Positions 8,178 to 16,822 of a stretch of DNA of 64,000 nt are shown here, piece after piece. The DNA comes from Pseudonocardia bannensis (GTDB taxonomy: Bacteria; Actinomycetota; Actinomycetes; Mycobacteriales; Pseudonocardiaceae). The DNA lies in assembly GCF_012911875.1 (NCBI RefSeq), contig NZ_JAAXKZ010000011.1, positions 1 to 64,000 on the forward strand, written 5' to 3'. The first letter of the stretch is position 1; every line of letters starts with the position of its first letter. The translations under genes were made by a program, and so were the position numbers. Under the pieces are notes generated by a model that worked only from the letters and a program-made list of their open reading frames with translations, was not told where the DNA came from and did not search any database.

Positions 8178-10603
8178 TTGCGGATGGCGGTGAGCAGGCG
8201 GTCCGGTGTCATCGGCAGCTCGGTGACTCGTACCCCGAGCGGGGCCAACGCGTCGTTCACCGCCACGTTCAGGGCCGCCGGGGCCATCATCCGGCCGCCC
8301 TCGCCGCCCCCCTTGATGCCGTGCGGGGTGTAGGGCGAGGGCGTCTCGGCGTGCCCGATCTTCAGCTCCGGAACCTCCATCGCCGAGGGGATCAGGTAGT
8401 CGAGGAAGCTGGTTGCCTGTAGCTGACCGTCGTCGTCGTAGGCGAACTCCTCGTAGAGCGCCGTCCCGATGCCCTGCGCGGTGCCGCCGACGATGTGCCC
8501 GGCCAGCGAGCGCGGGTTGACCAGTGTTCCGCAGTCGTGCACGGCGGCGTAGGAGAGGAACCGGACGCCCCCGGTCTCGATGTCCACCTCGATCACCGGC
8601 ACGTGGCAGGCGTGGCCCATGAACGGGTAGAAGACCCCGAGGTCCTTGCGGTCGGCCGAGGGCATCGTCGTGTACGGGTGGTCGAAGACCTTGCTGTCCT
8701 CGAGACCGGACTCGATCTCCTCCGGGAAGCTGTGCTTGAACAGGTGCAGCGCGATCGCGATGTCCCCCAGCGACTTGCGCCGCTCGGGAACGCCCTTGAC
8801 CTGGTAGCCGCCATCGACCCACTCGAGGTCGTCGGGGTCGATCTCGAGCAGGTGCGCCGCCGCCTGCCGCGCCTTGGCCTTGATCTTCGCGGTGGCGCCC
8901 TCGACAGCGCCGGCCAGCATGACCGTGGTCCGGGACCCGCCGGGCCCGGTCGCGGGCAGCCCGTCGCGGCTGCCCCGGTAGACGATGCTCACCGAGTACG
9001 GGTCGACATCGAACTCCTCGGCGACCATCTGGGCGACCATCGTCTCGGGGCTGTTGCCCCAGAAGGCGCAGGAGTACAGCGTCGCGGTGATGCCGCCGGT
9101 CGCGTCGACCTTCAGCGTCACGCTCTCGGGCATGCTCGTGACCGGGGCTCCGGGCTCGTCGAACCAGAACCAGAACTCGGTCGCGGAGAACACGCTGCGC
9201 TCCTGCGCCGTGATCAGCCCGATCCCGATGTAGCGGCCCTCCTCCTCGAGCAGCCGCCGCTGCTCGGCCCGCCAGCGGTCGTAGTCCGACAGTTTGAGGG
9301 CCTGGTCGAGGACGGCGTCGTAGTTGCCACTGTCGTAGACGTTCCCGGTCGGAATGAAGTGTGGGAAGGTCCGGACGAAGTTCTGGCGCCGCACCTGCAC
9401 CGGGTCGAGGCCCAGCTCGCGGGCGGCCTTGTCCACCATCTGCTCGAGCATCCAGTTGTTGACCTCGGAGCCGAAGCCCCGGTATGCGCCCTGCTGGTTC
9501 TTGTTGGTCAGCACCGCGCGCACCCGGTACCGCACGCTGCCGATCCGGTAGGGGCCGGTGACCTGGGCGAGCGCGTTGCCGTGGTGGCCGACGCCGAACT
9601 GGATGTAGGCGCCGTAGTCATCGATCGTGTCGATCTTCAAGCTGCGCATGGTGCCGTCGCGCATCATCGCCAGCTCGACCTCGTAGACCCGGTCCGAGCC
9701 GTGGTGGTCGCAGTTGGACATGTTGTCGACCCGGTCCTCGAGGTAGACGACCGGACGGCCGACCTCGCGCGAGCACATCCCCGCGATCACCGACGGCTTG
9801 GTCGCGAACAGCTTGGAACCGAAACTGCCGCCCGCCGGTACCGGGATGATGTCGAGCTTGTTCGTCGGGATCTTCAGCGTGCCCGCGACCATGAACAGGT
9901 AGCTGGTGAAGCTCAGCGAGTTGGTGTGCACGGTGAGTTCGCCGGTCGCGTGGTCGAAGTCGGCGATGGCGCCGACGGTCTCCAGTGGCTGACCGCCGGA
10001 GCGGTGCCAGCGCAGCCGGTCGCGGATGACGACGTCGGCCTCGGCGAAGTCGGTCTCGACGTCACCGAAGTCGAACGTCCGGTCGTAGGCGCAGTTCGAT
10101 CCGAGCGGCTCGTGCACCAGCGGCGCACCCTCGGCGAGCGCACGCTCCGGGTCGACCACCGGGTCCAGCGGCTCGTACTCGACCTCGATCAGCGCCGCCG
10201 CGTCCTCGGCCAGGTACCGGTCGTCGGCGACGACGACCGCGACGCCCTCGCCGACGTAGCGCACCGTGTCCACGGCCAGGCAGCGCCATGTGTGGTTCGC
10301 CGGGTCGGGGCCGAAGTCGGGCAGCGGATCGCACAGCGCGGCGGCGCGCGCACCGGTGATCACGGCGTGCACCCCGGGCGCGCTCAGCGCCGCGACGGTG
10401 TCGATCGCGGCGATCCGGGCGTGCGCGTGCGGGCTGCGCAGCACGGCCACGTGCAGCATGTCCGGCGTGACGAGGTCGGCGATGTAGCCGCCCCCGCCGC
10501 GCAGGAACTTCGGGTCCTCGACGCGGCGGATCGACTTGCCGACCCACTTCCGGTTGTCCTTGTGGGTGCGCACGGGAGGCGCGGAGCGGTCGACGATGGT
10601 CAT
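8159..10603 (-). CDS. Xanthine dehydrogenase-family molybdopterin-binding (large) subunit
   Basis: An 814-residue molybdopterin cytosine dinucleotide subunit starting at ATG 10603, which overlaps the upstream small-subunit stop as ATGA. It shows VGKSIRRVEDPKFLRGGGGYIAD at the N-terminus, PAGGSFGSK (Mo-site segment), the active-site loop GAYRGFGSEVN, and the C-terminal GGGEGGRMM with the catalytic glutamate. AYRGFG is neither the AYxCSFR of form I CO dehydrogenase nor the AYRGAGR of form II, so CO is unlikely as substrate; hydroxylation of an N-heterocycle, purine or aldehyde is more likely. It is made with the FAD and 2Fe-2S subunits encoded immediately upstream. Confidence 0.92.
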   Translation of the reverse strand: MTIVDRSAPPVRTHKDNRKWVGKSIRRVEDPKFLRGGGGYIADLVTPDMLHVAVLRSPHAHARIAAIDTVAALSAPGVHAVITGARAAALCDPLPDFGPDPANHTWRCLAVDTVRYVGEGVAVVVADDRYLAEDAAALIEVEYEPLDPVVDPERALAEGAPLVHEPLGSNCAYDRTFDFGDVETDFAEADVVIRDRLRWHRSGGQPLETVGAIADFDHATGELTVHTNSLSFTSYLFMVAGTLKIPTNKLDIIPVPAGGSFGSKLFATKPSVIAGMCSREVGRPVVYLEDRVDNMSNCDHHGSDRVYEVELAMMRDGTMRSLKIDTIDDYGAYIQFGVGHHGNALAQVTGPYRIGSVRYRVRAVLTNKNQQGAYRGFGSEVNNWMLEQMVDKAARELGLDPVQVRRQNFVRTFPHFIPTGNVYDSGNYDAVLDQALKLSDYDRWRAEQRRLLEEEGRYIGIGLITAQERSVFSATEFWFWFDEPGAPVTSMPESVTLKVDATGGITATLYSCAFWGNSPETMVAQMVAEEFDVDPYSVSIVYRGSRDGLPATGPGGSRTTVMLAGAVEGATAKIKAKARQAAAHLLEIDPDDLEWVDGGYQVKGVPERRKSLGDIAIALHLFKHSFPEEIESGLEDSKVFDHPYTTMPSADRKDLGVFYPFMGHACHVPVIEVDIETGGVRFLSYAAVHDCGTLVNPRSLAGHIVGGTAQGIGTALYEEFAYDDDGQLQATSFLDYLIPSAMEVPELKIGHAETPSPYTPHGIKGGGEGGRMMAPAALNVAVNDALAPLGVRVTELPMTPDRLLTAIRNARESR

Positions 10604-11109
10604 GTCTGGGCTCCCGTCGTGGAATCCGAGTCGGCGCGCATCCGCTTCGCCGCGTCGACGACGGCCTCGGTGATGAACTGGTAACCGGTGCAGCGGCACA
10701 GGTTGCTGGCGATCTCCTCGCGCACCTGCTCGGGCGTCGGATCCGGGTTCCGCTCGATGATCTCGCACGCCCGCATGAGCATCCCGGGGGTGCAGTAGCC
10801 GCACTGCAGGCCCTGCTTCTCCCAGAACTCCTCCTGCAACGGGTGCAGCGTGGCGCCCTGGGCCAGCCCCTCGACGGTGCTGATCTCGGCGCCGTCGGCC
10901 TGCACCGCGAACGTGATGCAGGACCGGATGCTCGCGCCGTCGCGCAGCACCGTGCAGGTGCCGCAGACGCCGTGTTCGCAGCCGATGTGCGTGCCGTGCA
11001 GGCCGAGGTCCTCGCGCAGGAGGTCGACGAGCAACCGACGGGGCTCGACGTCGGCGGACACCGGCCGGCCGTTGACGGTCAACGTGATGTGGCGCTTCTG
11101 TCCGGTCAC
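10600..11109 (-). CDS. (2Fe-2S)-binding small subunit of molybdenum hydroxylase
   Basis: A 169-residue subunit with two 2Fe-2S domains: plant-ferredoxin type GCEHGVCGTCTVLRDG...RSC in the N-terminal half and the helical CGYCTPGM...NLCRCTGYQ cluster in the C-terminal half. It passes electrons from the molybdenum subunit to FAD. GTG 11109 is preferred because GGAG lies 9 nt upstream and because it begins TLTVNGRPV-type family sequence; the open frame extends upstream without coding character. It lies 4 nt after the FAD-subunit stop and overlaps the large subunit by 4 nt, showing an obligate operon. Confidence 0.93.
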   Translation of the reverse strand: MTGQKRHITLTVNGRPVSADVEPRRLLVDLLREDLGLHGTHIGCEHGVCGTCTVLRDGASIRSCITFAVQADGAEISTVEGLAQGATLHPLQEEFWEKQGLQCGYCTPGMLMRACEIIERNPDPTPEQVREEIASNLCRCTGYQFITEAVVDAAKRMRADSDSTTGAQT

Positions 11110-11113
11110 GGGG

Positions 11114-11983
11114 TCATCTCCGGTCCTGGGCGCGAGAGATCGCCCGTTCGAGCGCGCGGTGGACGTAGCTGCGGGCCAGCGCGACACGTGTCGCAGCGCT
11201 CGCGTGCAGGTCAGCCGCGGGCGTCAGGCCGGTGACGGCGGCATCGGCAGCCGCCGCGATGGTCTCGGCGCCGGGGGCGGCGCCGAGCAGGGCGTTCTCG
11301 GCAGCGGTCGCGCGGATCGCGGTGGGGGCGACGCCGGTGAGCGCGATCGCGGCCCGGGCGACCCGGCCGGCCTCGATCTCGACCTGGGCGGCGACCCCGA
11401 CCAGGGCGAAGTTGCCGTGGGTGCGGGCGAACTCGACGAACGCGTGCCCGCCTCCCCGACGGGGGATCCGGATCTCGGTGAGGATCTCGTCGGGACGCAG
11501 CGCGGTGCTGAACGGGCCGAGCAGGAACTCCGCAGCCGGTATCGTGCGGGTGCCCTCCGGGCCGGTCGCGACCAGTTCGGCGTCCAGTGCCAGGGCGACT
11601 GCGGGCAGCTCGGCGGCCGGGTCGGCGTGCGCGATGCTGCCGCCGATCGTGCCACTGTTGCGGATCGGGGCGTGGGCGACCAGGCCGACGGCCTCGGCCA
11701 GCAGCGGCGCTGTCAGTGCCACCTCGGGCGAGCGCTCGACGACCGACTGGCGGGTCATCGCCCCGATCACCAGGACCCCGCCGTCGACGCGGATCCCGTC
11801 CAGCTCGGCGACGTTGCGCAGGTCGATGAGGTGGCCGGGCTGGGCCAACCGAAAGTTCATCAGCGGGATCAGGCTCTGCCCACCGGCGAGCACCCGTGGT
11901 TCGGCGGCGGCGTGGGCCACGAGAAGTTCGACGGCTTCGGCCACCGAACTCGGCGCGGCGTAGTGGAAAGGCGGTGGTTTCAC
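11114..11983 (-). CDS. FAD-binding (medium) subunit of molybdenum hydroxylase
   Basis: A 289-residue CoxM-type protein starting at GTG 11983 behind a GGAGG site 6 nt upstream. It contains KPPPFHYAAPSSVAEAVELL, the FAD loop LAGGQSLIPLMNFRL (near 35-50) and NSGTIGGSIAHADPAAELP (near 105-125), followed by the CO-dehydrogenase-flavoprotein C-terminal domain. It is the first structural gene of the three-subunit hydroxylase operon, 175 nt downstream of a PucR-type regulator on the same strand. Confidence 0.93.
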   Translation of the reverse strand: MKPPPFHYAAPSSVAEAVELLVAHAAAEPRVLAGGQSLIPLMNFRLAQPGHLIDLRNVAELDGIRVDGGVLVIGAMTRQSVVERSPEVALTAPLLAEAVGLVAHAPIRNSGTIGGSIAHADPAAELPAVALALDAELVATGPEGTRTIPAAEFLLGPFSTALRPDEILTEIRIPRRGGGHAFVEFARTHGNFALVGVAAQVEIEAGRVARAAIALTGVAPTAIRATAAENALLGAAPGAETIAAAADAAVTGLTPAADLHASAATRVALARSYVHRALERAISRAQDRR

Positions 11984-12115
11984 ATCGGCCTCCGGTGCAC
12001 TGCGGCCTCCTCGACGCGGTGTGGTGGGCGGCGCGAACCGGGCCGATCGCGTGTGATCCACGGCACGCGCACGGGAGATCCTGGTGCCGCCGCGCACGAC
12101 CCGGCCATGTGTGCC

Positions 12116-12145
12116 GGCCCAGGAAACAGCGACGATCCCTGGGCC
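12116..12145. terminator. Hairpin after the PucR-type gene
   Basis: GGCCCAGG (12116-12123) pairs with CCTGGGCC (12138-12145) around a 14-nt loop, 13 nt after the regulator stop and upstream of the hydroxylase operon. It could terminate the regulator transcript or act as an operator for the operon. Confidence 0.4.
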
Positions 12146-12158
12146 CGTACACAACCGG

Positions 12159-14042
12159 TCAGGTCGGGTGGTCGAGGTGGACGATCTCGCGGATCGTCAG
12201 GGCCAGCTGCAGTTCCAGACGCACCTCGGTGTCCCGCAGGCTGCGGCCGGTGAGCTGCTCGACGCGGGCGAGCCGGTAGCCCACGGTGTTCGGGTGCACG
12301 ACCAGCGCGGCCGCCGCCGACGACGTCGAGCAGCCCGCCGCCAGCCAGGCCCGCAGGGTGGCGAGCAGATCTCCGCCGCGCACGGCCTCGTGCACGATCA
12401 GGGGCTGCAGCAGCCCCCGGGCGAACCGGCGCAGCGCGTCGGGCGTGCCGGTCTCCAGCAGCAACGCCGACAGGCCCAGATCCCGGACGTCGACGAGACC
12501 ACCGGGCCGGTTCGCCCGGCGCAGCGCGGCAGCCCCGCGGGCGACCCGGAACGCCGTCGCGTAGTCACCGAGGGTGCGCGCCACCGGCCCGGCGACGACG
12601 GTGGGGGTCGCGCGCGGGGCCAGCGCCGCCGCGGTGTGGGTCAGGATCCGGCCCAGCACCTCCAGCACCTCCGGCGGCCCGGGCTCGGCGCGCAGCAGCA
12701 GCACGTGCAACCCGTCGTAGGGCCCGGCCAGCGGATGGGCGTCCGGCTCGGCCCCGCCCCGGATCAACTCGGACAGCCGGGTCGCGGCCGGCGCCGGACC
12801 GTCCACCGCCAGCACCGCGAGCACGTGCGGCCGCGACAGGTCGTGCCCGAGCGCCGCGGCGCGGGTCAGCACCGCCTGCGGCCGGGCCGGACCGTCGGGC
12901 CGCAGCAGATCACCGAGCAGGTCCCCGGACAGCCGGCCCTGCATGTCGACGAGGTGGCGCTGCTTGAGCAACTCCAGCCCGACGACCAGCGCGAACCGCT
13001 CGACCACCCGCAGCTGGACCGGTGCCGGGGCAGCGGGCGGAGCGGTCACCCACAGCCGGCCGACCAGCTCCCCGCCGAGTACCACCGGCGCCGCCCAGGC
13101 CACCTCCCCGGCGGCCCGCCCGGGGGCGCCCGGCACGACCGGTCCGGCCGGCCGGACCACCGGGACCTGCACCACCTCGTAACGGCGAGTCGGGTTGTCA
13201 CCGGCCTCCAGCGCCGCGCGGGCCGGACGACGGCGCCGCGCCCGGGAGTCCGGAGGTGGCCGATAACCCACCTCGGGGGCCCGGGCGAGCAGCGCTCCCT
13301 CGGCGTCCTCGACGGTTACCGAGGCTTGCAGCGTCGCAGCCAGCGCGGTGACCAGACCGGGCAATCCGACCCCGTCGAGCACCAGCTGCATCAGCCGATG
13401 GTGCTGCTCCTCGGCCCACTCCAGCACGGCCCGGCCCCGGCGCAGCTCCGCGTTGGCCCGGGACAGCTCCCCGATGACGGCCTGCGAAGCGGTGCGCAGC
13501 CGGGCCGTCTCGAGCGCCAGCGCGGCCTGCCCGGCGAGCAGCTCGATCAGCTCCACCTCGGGCGCGGCGAACTCCCGGGCCGCGACCGAGTACGCGACGA
13601 TCACCCCGGCCAGCTCGTCCGAGGTGCGCAGCGGTGCCGCCAGCAGCCCCTGGTAGCCCTGGGCGGGTGCGAGCGACCGGAGCCGGCCGTAGCTCGCCGC
13701 CGTCGCGACGTCGGGCACGGCGACCGTGCGACCCTCCCGGAAGGCACGGGCCGCGGGCGAGTCCAGATGCGGGCCGGGCGGCCGGATGAGCAGCGAACCG
13801 CCGTCGCTGACCAGCGCGACGTAGTCCGGGGACAGCCCGGACCAGCCGGCCACCTGCAGGTGCTCCCCGGCGGCGTCGGCCAGCATCACCGCGCAGTACT
13901 CGAACCCGATCAGCAGACAGGCCTGCTCGGCGACGCGGGTGAGGACCGCGTCCAGTGGCTCGGCCGCGTTGACCGCGCGCGCGATCTCACTCACCGCGGA
14001 CATCCACGACCGCAGCGAGGCCGGCACCTCCGGCACGCTCAC
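12159..14042 (-). CDS. PucR/CdaR-type transcriptional regulator with GAF domain
   Basis: A 627-residue regulator: an N-terminal GAF domain (roughly 15-170, ISxEYCAVMLAD-like strand and 'LLAAPLRTSDELAGVIVAY'), a long central sensor-like region, and a C-terminal PucR helix-turn-helix (LLATLRAWLAAGCSTSSAAAALVVHPNTVGYRLARVEQLTGRSL). PucR proteins activate purine and other catabolic genes. GTG 14042 is chosen because GAGG lies 9 nt upstream; GTG 14051 has no spacing for a ribosome site. Its position just upstream of the molybdenum hydroxylase operon, same strand, makes it the likely local activator; the effector is unknown. Confidence 0.85.
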   Translation of the reverse strand: MSVPEVPASLRSWMSAVSEIARAVNAAEPLDAVLTRVAEQACLLIGFEYCAVMLADAAGEHLQVAGWSGLSPDYVALVSDGGSLLIRPPGPHLDSPAARAFREGRTVAVPDVATAASYGRLRSLAPAQGYQGLLAAPLRTSDELAGVIVAYSVAAREFAAPEVELIELLAGQAALALETARLRTASQAVIGELSRANAELRRGRAVLEWAEEQHHRLMQLVLDGVGLPGLVTALAATLQASVTVEDAEGALLARAPEVGYRPPPDSRARRRRPARAALEAGDNPTRRYEVVQVPVVRPAGPVVPGAPGRAAGEVAWAAPVVLGGELVGRLWVTAPPAAPAPVQLRVVERFALVVGLELLKQRHLVDMQGRLSGDLLGDLLRPDGPARPQAVLTRAAALGHDLSRPHVLAVLAVDGPAPAATRLSELIRGGAEPDAHPLAGPYDGLHVLLLRAEPGPPEVLEVLGRILTHTAAALAPRATPTVVAGPVARTLGDYATAFRVARGAAALRRANRPGGLVDVRDLGLSALLLETGTPDALRRFARGLLQPLIVHEAVRGGDLLATLRAWLAAGCSTSSAAAALVVHPNTVGYRLARVEQLTGRSLRDTEVRLELQLALTIREIVHLDHPT

Positions 14043-14136
14043 GCCGCCCACCCTCACCCCGCGGTGCCACGTGGGCAAGGGTTCGGTGCCGGCCGAGCAC
14101 ATCGCCCACCTCGATCGTCGAGCAGCAGGCCGGGGT

Positions 14137-14820
14137 TCAACCCGGCGGGCGCCCCCCGATCGACTCCAGTACACCGCTGGGCACCAGCACGTCGGCCCGG
14201 CACCTGGTCGACTCGACGAGCTCCGCGTTGGGCCCGTCCACGTCGCGGACCCAGGCCGCGGCGCGTGCGGGGACCTTGCCGAACGCCTCGTGCCGGGCGG
14301 TCAACCGGCCGATCCGCACGTCGGCCCGCAGGTCGCAGAACCACACCTCGTCCAGCGCCGAGGCCACGGCGCGCCACCGGGGGTCGTCGACCAGCAGGTA
14401 GTTGCCCTCGGTGAGGATCAGCCGGGCCGCCCGCGGGACCGCGATGGCGCCCGCGATCGGCTGCTCGAGGACCCGCTCGAAGGCCGGCGCGTAGACCACG
14501 TCCTCGTCGTCGGCCCGCAGCCGGCGCAGCAGCGCGCCGTACCCCCCGGCGTCGAACGTGTCCGGGGCGCCCTTGCGGTCACGCCGGCCGAGCCGCACGA
14601 GCTCGACGTCGGCGAGATGGAAACCGTCCATCGGCACGTGCCCGACCCACTCCCCCGCGGCCAGGCCGGTCGGCGGATCGTGGCGCAGCGCCGCGGCGAG
14701 CTCCTCGACGAGCGTCGTCTTGCCGGCTCCGGGACTCCCGGTGACGCCGAGCAGCACCCGTCGTTCGCCGGTGCCGGCGAGCTCCCGGGCGCGGTCGACG
14801 AGATCGGCGAACGTGTCCAC
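14137..14820 (-). CDS. Nucleoside/nucleotide kinase family protein (P-loop, uridine kinase-like)
   Basis: A 227-residue P-loop phosphotransferase with the Walker A GVTGSPGAGKTTLVEEL (near residue 25), the substrate segment VPMDGFHLADVELVRLGRRDRKGAPDTFD typical of the uridine kinase/pantothenate-kinase-like 'FrcK' group, and RLTARHEAFG with lid arginines. The phosphorylated substrate (nucleoside or sugar) cannot be decided. GTG 14820 follows GAGGGGG at 7 nt. It is transcribed opposite to the DUF3500 gene, with which it shares a 137-nt promoter region. Confidence 0.85.
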   Translation of the reverse strand: MDTFADLVDRARELAGTGERRVLLGVTGSPGAGKTTLVEELAAALRHDPPTGLAAGEWVGHVPMDGFHLADVELVRLGRRDRKGAPDTFDAGGYGALLRRLRADDEDVVYAPAFERVLEQPIAGAIAVPRAARLILTEGNYLLVDDPRWRAVASALDEVWFCDLRADVRIGRLTARHEAFGKVPARAAAWVRDVDGPNAELVESTRCRADVLVPSGVLESIGGRPPG

Positions 14821-14957
14821 CCGTCCACCCCCTCGTCGCGTCCTCGCCGCGCTGTCGGCCGCGCTGTAGGTCGCACTGTAGATCGCCCCCGCTCGTAGCG
14901 TGGACGACGTGGCCCGGCACAGCGCCGCCGGCCGCCCGGCGTCGTAGGGTGCCCGTC

Positions 14958-16127
14958 ATGGCCACCGTCACCGCCGACGCGAGCAGGATCGACGAGAACA
15001 GGGCCCGCGAGGTCGCCGACCGGATGGCCGCGGCCGCGGGTGCGCTGCTGGAGTCGCTGGACGCCGAGCAGACCGCCGTCGCGCGCCGGGGCACTCCGGG
15101 CTCCGACGCCGAGTCCGACGCCGAGCGCCTCCGCTGGTACTACACCCCCACCGACCACGGAGGCCTGCCGCTGAAGGACATGCGCCCGGCCCAGCAGAGC
15201 CTGGTCATGCAGCTGGTCGCCAGCGGCCTGTCCACGGCGGGCTACAACACCGTCACCACCGTCATGGGCCTGGAGAACGTGCTCGACCACGTCGAGGGCT
15301 GGAACGTCGACTGGGGCCGTGAGCGCGGCCGGGACCCGGGCATGTACTACGTGCGCATCTTCGGCGAGCCCGGCGGGACCGCACCGTGGGGCTGGCGCTT
15401 CGGCGGGCATCACGTCTCGCTGAACAACCTGGTCGTCGACGGCGCCGTCCGGTCCACCACGCCGTGCTTCATCGGGGCCGACCCGGCGTCCTCCCCGCTG
15501 CTGGGCCCCAGCCCGCTGCGCCCGCTCGGAGGTGCCGAGGACCTGGCCCGCGAGCTGGTCCGCTCGCTCCCGCCGGAGCTCGCGGCCCGCGCGGTGCTCC
15601 TGGACCGCGCGCCGTCGGACATCATCGCCGGCAACCGGGCCCGGATCGCCGACGGTGACGAGATGCTGCACCTGACCGACATCTGGCGCGGGCGTTTCAC
15701 CGAGCAGCGGCTCGTCGACCGCATCGCGATGATGGACGAGAAGGCGGAGGCGGGTTCGGGCTTCGACGCCGCCGACCACGCGACGCTGGCGCTCACGGCG
15801 GCACCGAAGGGGTTGGCCGCAGCCGAGCTGGACGCCGGTCAGCGTGAGGTGCTGCGCGCGCTGCTCGACACCTACCTGGGCCGGGTGCCCGACGGGCTCG
15901 CCGCCGCCCCGACCGACACGGTGCTCGACACCGTCCACTTCGCGTGGGCGGGCGGCACGGCGCCCGAGGACCCGCACTACTACCGGCTGCAGGGCCCCCG
16001 GCTGCTCGTCGAGTACGACAACACGCAGCGGCAGGTCAACCACGCGCACTCGGTGTGGCGGGACCCGGAGTCCGACTTCGGGTTCGACGCGCTGGCCGCA
16101 CACCGGGCGGCGCACCACTCCGCGTGA
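14958..16127 (+). CDS. DUF3500 domain-containing protein
   Basis: A 389-residue protein of the DUF3500 family: a helical N-terminus, RLRWYYTPTDHGGLPLKDM, GLENVLDHVEGWN, YYVRIFGEPG, WGWRFGGHHVSLN with its paired histidines, a Cys-containing strand TTPCFIGADP, and the C-terminal HFAWAGG...HYYRLQGPRLLVEYDNTQ...NHAHSVWRDPESDFG. The family has no settled function. ATG 14958 lies 7 nt after TAGGGT (14945-14950), which suggests a leaderless mRNA; GTG 14949 is an alternative. Complete length for the family. Confidence 0.92.
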   Translation: MATVTADASRIDENRAREVADRMAAAAGALLESLDAEQTAVARRGTPGSDAESDAERLRWYYTPTDHGGLPLKDMRPAQQSLVMQLVASGLSTAGYNTVTTVMGLENVLDHVEGWNVDWGRERGRDPGMYYVRIFGEPGGTAPWGWRFGGHHVSLNNLVVDGAVRSTTPCFIGADPASSPLLGPSPLRPLGGAEDLARELVRSLPPELAARAVLLDRAPSDIIAGNRARIADGDEMLHLTDIWRGRFTEQRLVDRIAMMDEKAEAGSGFDAADHATLALTAAPKGLAAAELDAGQREVLRALLDTYLGRVPDGLAAAPTDTVLDTVHFAWAGGTAPEDPHYYRLQGPRLLVEYDNTQRQVNHAHSVWRDPESDFGFDALAAHRAAHHSA

Positions 16128-16135
16128 ACGGTTGC

Positions 16136-16154
16136 GGTTGACGCTACGTCAACC
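16136..16154. promoter_or_regulatory. 19-bp palindromic MerR/TipA-type operator
   Basis: GGTTGACG (16136-16143), CTA, CGTCAACC (16147-16154): a perfect inverted repeat around a 3-nt centre. It contains a TTGACG -35-like box and is followed by TAGCGT at 16157-16162 and a GGGAGG ribosome site at 16179-16184. This is the layout of autoregulated MerR/TipA promoters. Confidence 0.65.
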
Positions 16155-16159
16155 CCTAG

Positions 16160-16777
16160 CGTCCCTCCTGCGAACGACGGGAGGTCGAGGATGCGCTGCT
16201 GCGCGAGCTGGGACTCGGGCTGCCCGACATCGCCGCGGTGCTCGACGGGCACACCGACGAGGTCGCGGCACTGCGCCGGCACCACATCCGGCTGCTCACC
16301 GACGCCGAACGGCTCCACCGGCTGGCCGACACCGTCGCCCGCACCATCGAGGAGAGAGAAGGTGGGACGCCGATGGCGGCGGAGGAACTGTTCGACGGGT
16401 TCGCCAACGACCCGTATGGGCAGGAGGCGCGCGAGCGCTGGGGCGAGACGGCGGTGGAGTCACAGCGCCGCGCGGCGAGCTGGGACCCCGGCACCGCAGC
16501 GCGGATCAAGGCCCGGGGCGACGCGGTGAACGTGAAGCTGGCCGCGGCGATGCGCGCCGGCACCCCGGTGGACGACCCGACCGTGCAGGAGGCGGTCGCG
16601 GAGCACCACGCGTGGGTCGGCAACTTCTGGACCCCCAACCGGGAGGCCTACATCGGGCTGGGCGACCTGTACGTCGACGACCCGCGGTTCTCCGCGAACA
16701 TCGACAGGGCAGGGCCCGGACTGGCCGCCTACCTGCGCGACGCGATGACCGTGTACGCGCAGACCGAGCTGCGCTGA
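16160..16777 (+). pseudogene. TipA-type regulator lacking its MerR DNA-binding domain (TipAS domain retained)
   Basis: The reading frame after the operator gives REVEDALLRELGLGLPDIAAVLDG, the end of a MerR helix region, then a linker coiled coil (VAALRRHHIRLLTDAERLHRLAD) and an intact TipAS domain (AEELFDGFANDPYGQEARERWGETAVESQRR ... GLGDLYVDDPRF ... YLRDAMTVYAQTEL). The roughly 60-residue winged helix is absent and no ATG/GTG in this frame precedes GTG 16238. The well-placed ATG 16191 is out of frame. A 179-residue TipAS-only product from GTG 16238 is possible. In the place where thiopeptide-capturing relatives have FYxCxxE it reads NFWTPNRE, so the cysteine appears missing. Confidence 0.65.
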
Positions 16778-16778
16778 T

Positions 16779-16822
16779 CCCGGGAGCGGCGTGGCGGTGT
16801 TCGCGCTAGGACCGCTCCCGGG
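16779..16822. terminator. Bidirectional hairpin between convergent genes
   Basis: CCCGGGAGCGG (16779-16789) pairs with CCGCTCCCGGG (16812-16822) over a 22-nt loop. It spans the ends of the TipAS-type gene and of the convergent phosphatase gene, overlapping the last codons of the latter. Confidence 0.55.

Noticed and set aside
8159-11983. Aerobic CO dehydrogenase (coxMSL)
   Set aside because: The gene order fits, but the active-site loop AYRGFG lacks the selanyl-cysteine motif of form I and differs from form II.
12084-14414. 776-codon plus-strand open frame
   Set aside because: It is antisense to the PucR-type gene, is Arg/Gln/Pro-rich and has no family motif.
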